A DNA stretch of 11,239 nt from Burkholderiales bacterium UBA6064 (GTDB taxonomy: Bacteria; Pseudomonadota; Gammaproteobacteria; Burkholderiales; Burkholderiaceae_B): contig DIYC01000104.1 of the NCBI GenBank assembly GCA_002428895.1, positions 12,848 to 24,086 on the forward strand, written 5' to 3'. Shown here piece by piece: positions 1 through 6,593 of the stretch. How positions within the stretch are numbered: the first letter of the stretch is position 1; each line of letters opens with the position of its first letter. The notes under the pieces are model-generated. The model worked only from the letters and a program-made list of their open reading frames with translations. It was not told the DNA's origin and did not search any database. The translations under genes were made by a program, and so were the position numbers.

Positions 1-706
1 ACGGAATGTCACTGACTTCATGGGCAGAATAACGCACAAACGGCATACTCCGAGTGTCGATTGCATGCACCAATTTTAAATATCGAGGAGAATGTTGGGG
101 CTCACGTTTAAATGCGGCTGAACTTAAAGCTGAAGCCAGCGAGGGCACCCCATTATCCAAGTCATTTAACATCAACCGAGCGACCGAATCTGAATCGGTA
201 TTGGGTACGACTTGCGCCAAATGTTTGTCCGAAATACCCTCATAAACAGGGTGTGACTGTACTGCGACAGGACGAGAAAAATGATGCGGCGCAGGCAGAT
301 AAAACTCAAAATCGAGCGACTGCAACATTAAGTTTAATGCTTTGTCCTTGTGCAATTCTGTTGTACCCGATAAGTCGATAACCAGCCCAACAGACTTTGG
401 TTTTCCTTGTTGAATATGCTTGAGAATTCGTGCAATTTCTGAACGGTCAATTGGATCACGATAACTGAAGCGGTTTAATGAAACGTCATCAAACACAATA
501 AGCACAATGTCCTGGACTTGCTGAACTTCTGCAGAAAATGAAGTGAGCTGTGCATCTTTCAACAGTTGCTCTATCTGATGAAAACCTGGCACATAAGTAA
601 CGACATACAAAGAAAAAACGCTGATCAACAGTGAGGTCCATACATAGAACTTTGACCGAATCAACCACTGATACAAAACAATCAAAAAAAAACGAGCCGA
701 AGGCAT
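1..706 (-). CDS. CHASE2-domain membrane sensor, N-terminal part (runs off left edge)
   Basis: An open frame on the minus strand starts at ATG 706-704 and stays open for 235 codons to the window edge. Residues 1-17 are short and basic (Arg5, Arg17). Residues 20-40 form a hydrophobic membrane segment. From about residue 45 the protein looks like an extracytoplasmic CHASE2 domain: 'DIVLIVFDD' at 66-74, then 'DRSEIARIL' at 87-95, then 'KSVGLVIDLSG' at 104-114, which match the usual CHASE2 order of strand, D-R-x helix and G-x-D-I strand. CHASE2 proteins normally have further membrane helices and then a cytoplasmic output such as a nucleotide cyclase, diguanylate cyclase or kinase; that part lies outside the window, so the output is unknown. 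No clear Shine-Dalgarno sequence precedes the ATG. It is divergent from the PAS-receptor gene, which is compatible with shared control but does not prove it. The frame is clearly coding; the family call is by motif only. Confidence 0.72.
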   Translation of the reverse strand, partial: MPSARFFLIVLYQWLIRSKFYVWTSLLISVFSLYVVTYVPGFHQIEQLLKDAQLTSFSAEVQQVQDIVLIVFDDVSLNRFSYRDPIDRSEIARILKHIQQGKPKSVGLVIDLSGTTELHKDKALNLMLQSLDFEFYLPAPHHFSRPVAVQSHPVYEGISDKHLAQVVPNTDSDSVARLMLNDLDNGVPSLASALSSAAFKREPQHSPRYLKLVHAIDTRSMPFVRYSAHEVSDIP

Positions 707-763
707 ACTAATTGAAACAAAAAATGTATTAGTCACTTTAACGCATCGCAGCGAAGCAGGCAA

Positions 764-780
764 AATGTGTTTTACACATT
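764..780. repeat. 17-bp inverted repeat, possible operator
   Basis: Seven bases (AATGTGT, 764-770) are repeated as a perfect reverse complement (ACACATT, 774-780) around TTT. The centre lies about 66 bp upstream of the CHASE2 start and about 183 bp upstream of the receptor start. It resembles a Crp half-site pair only superficially, because TGTG and CACA are 5 bases apart rather than 8. It could be a dimeric regulator site or a small hairpin; nothing in the window identifies the regulator. Confidence 0.35.
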
Positions 781-900
781 CACTGGTTGAATGGCTTCAG
801 AAACACCCTTTTGAATCGTAAAAACAACATCTGCTGACTTGTGAACATACTCTGAAAAGTTACCAAAAATTAAGCCCAATTTACCCTTCAAACGACAAAA

Positions 901-930
901 TAAACTTTTTGTGCTTGGCCTACAATAGGC
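901..930 (+). promoter_or_regulatory. Possible promoter of the PAS receptor/CheW operon, with inverted repeat
   Basis: TACAAT at 921-926 matches the sigma-70 -10 box in five of six positions but has no recognisable -35 box 16-18 bases upstream. The same stretch looks partly like a flagellar sigma-28 promoter: TAAACTTT at 901-908 (seven of eight against TAAAGTTT) and GCCTACAA at 918-925 (six of eight against GCCGATAA). The spacer is 9 rather than the usual 11 bases. The -10 region also lies in a perfect inverted repeat, GCCTA-CAA-TAGGC (918-930), which could be an operator. The site is 25-30 bp upstream of the start codon. Motif-based and uncertain. Confidence 0.3.
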
Positions 931-954
931 TTAACTTATTATTAGGTGCATGTT

Positions 955-3441
955 ATGTCGATCAATACCGTCAATCCAACCCCTGAATCTGTTACTCAAA
1001 GCCAAGAAACAAGCAAACCTAGAGACAAAACACAAAATCAGAAAATACAAATTCTAGATTCGCTGACTAAAGATCAACTCATGATGGAACTTGACTTAGA
1101 CGGAGTTATTTTAAGTGCCAACCCAAAACTTTGCGACATCTTAGGCCATACCGAATCAAAACTGATTGGTAAACACCACCAATTGATTTGTACCGATGTG
1201 GAATTTAATAATAAATCTAAAGATGCTTTTGGGACTAAATTAGGTAAAGGTGAAAGCATTCAGTTAACACTCAATTACTTAAAAAGTGATGGAGGTCGAA
1301 TTGTTGTAGATGCAAAATACTTTCCGATTAATGACGACAATGGAAAAGCAAAATTTATTGTAGCGGTGTGTAAAGAAATCACCAATCAATACAATAAAAT
1401 GTTACAAAATGAATTTTTAGCCAACGCGGTGCATCGCTCACATGCAGTCATCGAATTTGACCCTCAAGGCACCATTTTAAACGCCAACGAAGCCTTTTTA
1501 AATGCCACTGGTTATGGCCTACATGAAATTCAAGGTAAGCATCACCGTATTTTTGTTACGTCTCAAGAAGCCAAAAAAGAAGCGTATAAACAATTTTGGG
1601 AAGACTTAAAAGCTGGCCAAGCGAAAACAGCCGAAGTGCTGCGTGTTAATAAAAACAATGAGGAGTTTTGGTTACAAGCGACTTATAACCCAATTCTCGA
1701 CCACACTGGAGAAACGGTTAAAGTGATCAAATACTGTACCGACATAACAAAAAAGAAACAAACAGAATTAGAAGAGCAAGGGCGACTTCAAGCTATTTCT
1801 TCCGTAAACTGCATTTTAGAAACCGATGCGCGTGGCCGCATTGTGAATTTCAACACCATGTTTAGCCAAAGCTTGGGTTACGATGCCAAACAACTACAAA
1901 ATACTCGACTTGAACAACTTTTTTTTGAAAGTAATTCAGACCAAGCCAATCATAGAGAAATTATGGACGCACTCAAAGATGGCGAGGTAGTTTCAGGGCA
2001 ATTTCGATTAAAGTCAAATACAGAAAAAGAAGTGTGGGCCGAAGGTGTATTTAGCCCAATTAAAAATCAAAAAAACGAACTACAACGAATCGTTTTTATA
2101 TTCCGCGACAACACCGCCGAAAAACTCAGCTATATTGAGCGAGAAACCAAACTGAAAGTAGTTGATCAAACCCTCGCAATGATTGAATTTTCTGTTGATG
2201 GCAACATTTTGAATGCAAACAGTAACTTTTTAAATTGTGTCGGTTATACAATTGATGAAATTCGTGGCAAACACCATAGAATGTTTGTAGACAAACACTA
2301 TGCCTCAACCAGTGACTACCAAGCTTTTTGGGAGGGGTTAGCCCGAGGCGAATCCTTCGATGGCGAATTTCAACGTGTTGGTAATCACGGCAAAGACATT
2401 TGGCTACAAGCCACTTACTACCCCGCGTATGACACCCAGGGTCGAATTATAAAAATCATCAAATTTGCATTTGACATTACCCTTGAAAAACTCAAATCCA
2501 CAGAAACAAAGGCTAAACTTGAAACCATCGATAACGGCCTTGCTTTTATTGAATTTGATGTCAGCGGTCATATTCTGAATGCTAACCGAAATTTTTTAAA
2601 AGCCATGGGCTATACACTGCTCGAAATTAAAGGGCAGCATCACAGCATTTTTTGTACCTTAAAATATACTCAAAGCGATGAATATCGAGATTTTTGGTTA
2701 AAACTCAGCGAAGGTGAATCTTTCTCGGGACGTTTTGAGCGCGTTGGCAAATACAACCGTGAAGTATGGATTCAAGCCACCTACAGTCCAATTAAAAACT
2801 TTCACGGTCAAGTTATTAAAATTATTAAATATGCGTATGACGTCACGAATGAAGTCTTTATGCAGCGAATCATCACTGACAAATCGAGCAAAATACACGA
2901 CCTGATCAAAATTATTTTAGAAAAATCTGAAAAAATTACAGAAGCTAGCAGAAAATCTTCTGTCTTCAACAACGATTCCAAAGAAGCAGCCGATGCCGGC
3001 ACACAAGCTTTGCACATGTCAAAAGAAGCAATTGATAAAATTCAAAAATCCTCGACCCAAGTTGCCGAAACTGTCAAAGTAATTAGCGACATTGCCTCGC
3101 AAACTAATTTACTCGCTTTTAATGCTGCCATTGAAGCGGCTCGTGCTGGTCAACATGGGGTAGGATTTTCTGTGGTTGCGGCTGAAGTGAGAAAATTGGC
3201 AGAAAACAGCAGTAAAGCGGCTGCTGAAATATCGCAACTGATTAAAGAAGCAGCTGTTCATATTGAAAATGGTGTTGAAGTGTGCGATAACGCTGCAGGT
3301 AGTCTAGACGGCGTTTCCCGAAATGTTCGTGAATCGAATGAACAAGCCGTTGTGATTAAAACGCTTTCTGATGACTTAGTGAAATACAGTAAAGAAGTAG
3401 ATGACCTTATTTCTGCGATGAACATTAAACATGTCAGCTAA
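955..3441 (+). CDS. Soluble five-PAS methyl-accepting chemotaxis protein
   Basis: A cytosolic chemoreceptor of 828 residues with no membrane segment and no HAMP domain. Five PAS domains lie in tandem (about 33-146, 155-268, 277-390, 399-512, 521-633), followed by an MCP hairpin (634-828). The hairpin tip contains 'QTNLLAFNAAIEAARAG' ending at Gly732. The arms are roughly 80-100 residues, suggesting the short 24-heptad class. PAS 2, 4 and 5 resemble those of BdlA/Aer-like receptors: a G-K/Q-H-H motif (194, 438, 560) and a Trp in 'W-L/I-Q-A-T-Y' (239, 483, 605). PAS 1 has GKHH at 72 but no Trp; PAS 3 has Trp361 but no His pair. Such domains often bind haem, flavin or other redox ligands; the ligand here is unknown. 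No C-terminal CheR/CheB tether is seen. I chose ATG 955 because AGGTG at 944-948 is a Shine-Dalgarno sequence 6 bases upstream; an in-frame GTG at 946 lies inside it. The 3' end overlaps the triple-CheW gene by 11 bp. Confidence 0.93.
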   Translation: MSINTVNPTPESVTQSQETSKPRDKTQNQKIQILDSLTKDQLMMELDLDGVILSANPKLCDILGHTESKLIGKHHQLICTDVEFNNKSKDAFGTKLGKGESIQLTLNYLKSDGGRIVVDAKYFPINDDNGKAKFIVAVCKEITNQYNKMLQNEFLANAVHRSHAVIEFDPQGTILNANEAFLNATGYGLHEIQGKHHRIFVTSQEAKKEAYKQFWEDLKAGQAKTAEVLRVNKNNEEFWLQATYNPILDHTGETVKVIKYCTDITKKKQTELEEQGRLQAISSVNCILETDARGRIVNFNTMFSQSLGYDAKQLQNTRLEQLFFESNSDQANHREIMDALKDGEVVSGQFRLKSNTEKEVWAEGVFSPIKNQKNELQRIVFIFRDNTAEKLSYIERETKLKVVDQTLAMIEFSVDGNILNANSNFLNCVGYTIDEIRGKHHRMFVDKHYASTSDYQAFWEGLARGESFDGEFQRVGNHGKDIWLQATYYPAYDTQGRIIKIIKFAFDITLEKLKSTETKAKLETIDNGLAFIEFDVSGHILNANRNFLKAMGYTLLEIKGQHHSIFCTLKYTQSDEYRDFWLKLSEGESFSGRFERVGKYNREVWIQATYSPIKNFHGQVIKIIKYAYDVTNEVFMQRIITDKSSKIHDLIKIILEKSEKITEASRKSSVFNNDSKEAADAGTQALHMSKEAIDKIQKSSTQVAETVKVISDIASQTNLLAFNAAIEAARAGQHGVGFSVVAAEVRKLAENSSKAAAEISQLIKEAAVHIENGVEVCDNAAGSLDGVSRNVRESNEQAVVIKTLSDDLVKYSKEVDDLISAMNIKHVS

Positions 3442-5059
3442 TTTAACGCAACACAACAACCAAGGGTTTGGTTGCTTCGATTACGCTGGTATGCAACTTG
3501 CCTTGCCCATCGAAACACTTCGAGAAGTTATTCCGATGTGTCACATTGAAGCCTTACCCGTGCAAGCAAATTATCTAGTTGGCGGCGTTAATTTACGCAA
3601 TGTCATGGTTCCTGTGATTGATTTAGCTCTCTTGTTTAATAGGCAATCAGAAACCCGCAGTGATCAGTGCATTTTTATTGTTCGGTATCAGAACCACATT
3701 ATCGGAATTAAAGCCGATCGATTGGATGGGTTGTTTTTTATTGATCCCAATCAGCTAAAACCATTTTCGCATCTGGATGAAACCAACAAGCAATTTATGT
3801 TGGCATGTGTTAAACACCCCGACTCAGGACACTTATTTAATTTATTGAATGTTGAAAAACTCTTTTTACTACCCAACATCGCTGCTGCCAAAGAAAACGA
3901 GGTCTTTGATGACATTCCCAGTAACAGCCCTCAGCACAACACGGTAGAAATCGATCATGACGACAACATCGAAGAAACCATCCACTTAATTTTGATGCGC
4001 ACTGGGCATATTGAAATTGCTGTAGATACCATAGACATTCAAACCACTGTCTCTAATCCTATCATTCAAAGCACCCCGATGGCTAAAGACCATTTTAAAG
4101 GCACCATTCGTTACCAATCGATGGACATTCCCGCCATTGATCTTTGCAAGTTACTCGAACTCAAAACCGACATTGAACCGAAAGAATGTTTTATTCTTTT
4201 AACCCAAAATGGCCCAATTGCTTTACTCATCGAAAGTATTTTAGAAATTATTCACATTCCCAAAAACAAACTTTCTCCGTTACCTAAAGTAGGTTTTAAA
4301 AAGTTGAATTTTCTAAAAAACATTTTAGACAACGAATATATTCCACAGGCGGTTAAGCAAAAACTACTCCCCAAAGGGTTTCATCATTTAGTTTTGAATG
4401 CTAACCAAATTTGTGCAGACCCAACCATACTTGATTTAGCCAAAACTTACTGCCAAAAAGACAACGAATACGTTGCGCACAAAACAATCAGAAAAACCAT
4501 TTCACACCCATTCGAAAACACTGAACCCCAAAGCGGCAATCAGACCTACACTCAAGAGAATGAAACACTTGAACACATAGGGTCAGAATCAGAGTTAAAC
4601 CATTTGACTTTAATCACCTTCATGACCAAGCGCGAAATGGCTTGCACGATTGAACAAGTGCTTGAGGTTTTACCATTAGACCCACGGTTAATAGAAGACA
4701 CCCACCAATCCAATGGAGTTATTCGATCTGTACTCACGAGCCGTTCAAGAGTTATTCCGGTTGTTGATTTAACGCAACTCATTCACGGCAGCGAAGGTGA
4801 GTTTTTCAGTTACTCTAGCATTTTACTGGTTGAGATCGACGAACAAATTATTGGTTTTATTGTTTCAAAATTAAACTCGATTGACAATGCTCGGCAAATT
4901 CCACCTATTCCATTGCTCAGCACAAGTGAGAGGCCAGCCTATAACCCAGATCAACGCACTCAGAACATGGCAGAAATTATTGAGCCCAACAAACGGTTGC
5001 TGCCAGTAGTTGATTTAATTGCTTGCGCAAAATACATTCTTGCCACGGAACTAGTTTAA
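3431..5059 (+). CDS. Triple CheW-domain coupling protein
   Basis: The protein has 542 residues and three successive CheW-like domains (about 12-150, 182-340 and 390-542), with a polar, probably flexible linker at about 150-180 and another at 341-388. Each has the CheW core strand motif: 'VNLRNVMVPVIDL' (53-65), 'GTIRYQSMDIPAIDL' (224-238) and 'SVLTSRSRVIPVVDL' (433-447). CheW proteins bridge receptor tips and the CheA kinase in chemosensory arrays. Aligning on the P-x-I/V-D-L motif, the arginine corresponding to Arg62 of E. coli CheW is kept in domain 1 (Arg56) and domain 3 (Arg438) but is Gln229 in domain 2. There is no response-regulator domain, so it is not CheV, and no kinase domain, so it is not CheA. 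Its ATG lies 11 bp inside the receptor gene with no clear ribosome-binding site, pointing to translational coupling and near-equal output with that receptor. No CheA is in the window. Confidence 0.9.
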   Translation: MSANLTQHNNQGFGCFDYAGMQLALPIETLREVIPMCHIEALPVQANYLVGGVNLRNVMVPVIDLALLFNRQSETRSDQCIFIVRYQNHIIGIKADRLDGLFFIDPNQLKPFSHLDETNKQFMLACVKHPDSGHLFNLLNVEKLFLLPNIAAAKENEVFDDIPSNSPQHNTVEIDHDDNIEETIHLILMRTGHIEIAVDTIDIQTTVSNPIIQSTPMAKDHFKGTIRYQSMDIPAIDLCKLLELKTDIEPKECFILLTQNGPIALLIESILEIIHIPKNKLSPLPKVGFKKLNFLKNILDNEYIPQAVKQKLLPKGFHHLVLNANQICADPTILDLAKTYCQKDNEYVAHKTIRKTISHPFENTEPQSGNQTYTQENETLEHIGSESELNHLTLITFMTKREMACTIEQVLEVLPLDPRLIEDTHQSNGVIRSVLTSRSRVIPVVDLTQLIHGSEGEFFSYSSILLVEIDEQIIGFIVSKLNSIDNARQIPPIPLLSTSERPAYNPDQRTQNMAEIIEPNKRLLPVVDLIACAKYILATELV

Positions 5060-5087
5060 AGCAGCTCAACACCAACTGGTCACATTG

Positions 5088-6470
5088 TTACGAATCGGAT
5101 TGCATGCCAATAAAGTTTTCAAATTTTGTATATTGACCAAGAAAGGTAACGCGAATTGATCCAATAGGGCCATTACGCTGTTTGCCAATAATAATTTCTG
5201 CAGTGCCTTTATCTGGAGAATCAGGGTTATACACCTCATCACGATAAATGAATAAAATGACATCGGCATCTTGTTCAATCGCGCCCGACTCTCGCAAATC
5301 AGACATCACGGGCCGTTTATTAGGTCGTTGCTCTAGGGATCGATTTAACTGAGAAAGCGCGATCACAGGGCAGCTTAACTCTTTTGCCAAAGCTTTTAAT
5401 GAACGAGAGATTTCTGAAATTTCAGTAGCTCGGTTTTCACCGGGACTGGACGAGCCCATTAATTGTAAATAATCGATCACCACCAAACCCAACTGCCCAC
5501 AGGTACGGGCCAGTCGCCGACAACGAGCACGCACCTCCATGGCAGACAAGGCGGGAGTTTCATCGATATAAAGTTGTGTATTTTGCATTTTATCAATGGC
5601 ATAGGTTAACCGAGGCCAATCTTCATCATTTAAACGACCAGTTCGTAAACGATGCTGATCTAAGCGACCCACACTCCCTAACAAACGCATGGCTAGCTGT
5701 GACGCCCCCATTTCCATCGAGAACACTGCAACCGCGTGCCCTTCTTCGATCGATACATGTTCCGCAATATTTAAGCTAAAAGCCGTTTTACCCATTGAGG
5801 GTCTGCCTGCAACAATAATTAAATCACCAGGCTGCAAACCCGAAGTTTTATTGTCTAAATCAACAAACCCTGTAGCAATACCAGTAATATCAGAATTTGA
5901 ATCACGGTGATACAATTCGTCGATACGATCTACAACTTTACTCAACACAGGCTGAAGGGGTTGAAAACCCCCAGAGCCGCGTGCACCCTCTTCAGCAATT
6001 TTAAAGATTTTACTTTCTGCTTCATCCAACAACGTTTTGGTATCTTTACCTTGTGGATTAAAAGCCGAGCCTGATATTTCATCACTCACTGTGATTAATC
6101 GGCGCAAGACAGACCGATCGCGAACAATTTCTGCATACCGACGAATATTAGCAGCCGAAGGCGTATTGGTTGCTAACGAGTTTAGATAGGATAAACCACC
6201 CACTTCATCAGCCTTACCTGAGGATTGCAAAGACTCGTAGACAGTGATCACGTCAGCGGGTTTTCCACGATCGATTAACCGTGCAACATGCTCAAAAATA
6301 ATACGATGATTAGAACGATAAAAATCTTCAGTGCGTATAATATCGCCAATCCTATCCCACGCTTGATTGTCTAACAACAACCCACCAATCACCGATTGTT
6401 CTGACTCGACAGAATGAGGCGGAGTTCTTAATTTTTCTAAATCAAAGTCTTTATCGGTGTACGTAGTCAT
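5088..6470 (-). CDS. dnaB: Replicative DNA helicase DnaB
   Basis: The hexameric 5'-3' helicase that unwinds DNA at the replication fork and recruits DnaG primase. The 460 residues are close to the 471 of E. coli. An N-terminal DnaB domain ('PPHSVESEQSVIGGLLLDN' at 17-35) and a linker precede the RecA-like ATPase. Visible motifs are Walker A 'GRPSMGKT' (222-229), the catalytic Glu253 in 'FSMEMG', Walker B 'VVIDYLQLM' (330-338, Asp333), 'ALSQLNRSLEQR' (371-382), 'DLRESGAIEQDAD' (391-403), and the arginine-finger segment 'GKQRNGP' (Lys430, Arg432). No intein interrupts these motifs. ATG 6470 is preceded by AGG (6480-6478) with a 7-base spacer. The gene follows rplI across a strong terminator and converges on the CheW gene with only 28 bp between stops. 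The usual downstream neighbour alr is absent. Confidence 0.98.
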   Translation of the reverse strand: MTTYTDKDFDLEKLRTPPHSVESEQSVIGGLLLDNQAWDRIGDIIRTEDFYRSNHRIIFEHVARLIDRGKPADVITVYESLQSSGKADEVGGLSYLNSLATNTPSAANIRRYAEIVRDRSVLRRLITVSDEISGSAFNPQGKDTKTLLDEAESKIFKIAEEGARGSGGFQPLQPVLSKVVDRIDELYHRDSNSDITGIATGFVDLDNKTSGLQPGDLIIVAGRPSMGKTAFSLNIAEHVSIEEGHAVAVFSMEMGASQLAMRLLGSVGRLDQHRLRTGRLNDEDWPRLTYAIDKMQNTQLYIDETPALSAMEVRARCRRLARTCGQLGLVVIDYLQLMGSSSPGENRATEISEISRSLKALAKELSCPVIALSQLNRSLEQRPNKRPVMSDLRESGAIEQDADVILFIYRDEVYNPDSPDKGTAEIIIGKQRNGPIGSIRVTFLGQYTKFENFIGMQSDS

Positions 6471-6543
6471 TAAGTGGCCTGAAGATCAACACAATTTTAA
6501 ACGCGCAAGGCAATTGCAAAACACAATCATGAACAAATGCATC
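6471..6543 (-). promoter_or_regulatory. dnaB: dnaB leader with possible -10 box and RBS complementary to the upstream terminator
   Basis: Between the rplI terminator and the dnaB start there are about 75 bp that could hold a dnaB promoter. On the minus strand TAAAAT (6499-6494) matches five of six -10 bases, but I find no convincing -35. Just before the ATG, the leader reads AGGCCACTTA (6480-6471), in which AGG is the ribosome-binding site. The same eight bases AGGCCACT occur in the first arm of the rplI terminator, so the second terminator arm can pair perfectly with this ribosome-binding site in a read-through transcript. Confidence 0.35.
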
Positions 6544-6569
6544 AAAAAAGGCCACTCAAAGTGGCCTTT
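6544..6569 (-). terminator. Intrinsic terminator after rplI
   Basis: Reading the minus strand, a perfect 10-bp stem AAAGGCCACT / AGTGGCCTTT (6569-6560 and 6556-6547) encloses a 3-base loop TTG. It is followed by three further T (6546-6544), giving a run of six T with the end of the stem. It begins 24 bp past the rplI stop codon, so it should end most transcripts of the rpsF-priB-rpsR-rplI operon before dnaB. On the plus strand there is no T-run beyond the stem, so it is oriented for the minus strand. Confidence 0.88.
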
Positions 6570-6593
6570 CAATCAAGCTTTAGCACACAACAA

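Larger units (their letters stand above)
707..954. other. Divergent intergenic region between CHASE2 gene and PAS receptor gene
   Basis: This 248-bp gap holds no gene that I can support. It contains two short inverted repeats (764-780 and 918-930, listed separately). On the minus strand a weak promoter-like pair for the CHASE2 gene can be read as TTGCCT, 17 bases, TAAAGT (4 of 6 matches in each box). On the plus strand there is a TACAAT box at 921-926 without a good partner. The region is AT-rich, as expected for two outward-facing promoters. Confidence 0.5.

Noticed and set aside
54..381. Two small plus-strand open frames
   Set aside because: They lie opposite the CHASE2 frame, which has a membrane segment and family motifs; the small frames show neither a recognisable family nor a good ribosome-binding site.
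764..780. Crp binding site
   Set aside because: TGTG and CACA are separated by 5 bases rather than 8, so it does not fit the Crp consensus.
946..954. GTG 946 as the start of the five-PAS receptor
   Set aside because: The GTG is part of the AGGTG ribosome-binding site for ATG 955, and no purine-rich site precedes the GTG itself.
5060..5087. Bidirectional terminator between the CheW gene and dnaB
   Set aside because: Only a 4-bp ACCA/TGGT stem is present and there is no T-run; I see no terminator for either gene in this gap.
5074..5090. FadR-like sequence AACTGGTC in the gap between the CheW gene and dnaB
   Set aside because: Only one half matches well, and it sits between two convergent stop codons where it could not control a promoter of either gene.
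5088..6470. Intein or insertion in dnaB
   Set aside because: All helicase motifs are contiguous and the length is normal.
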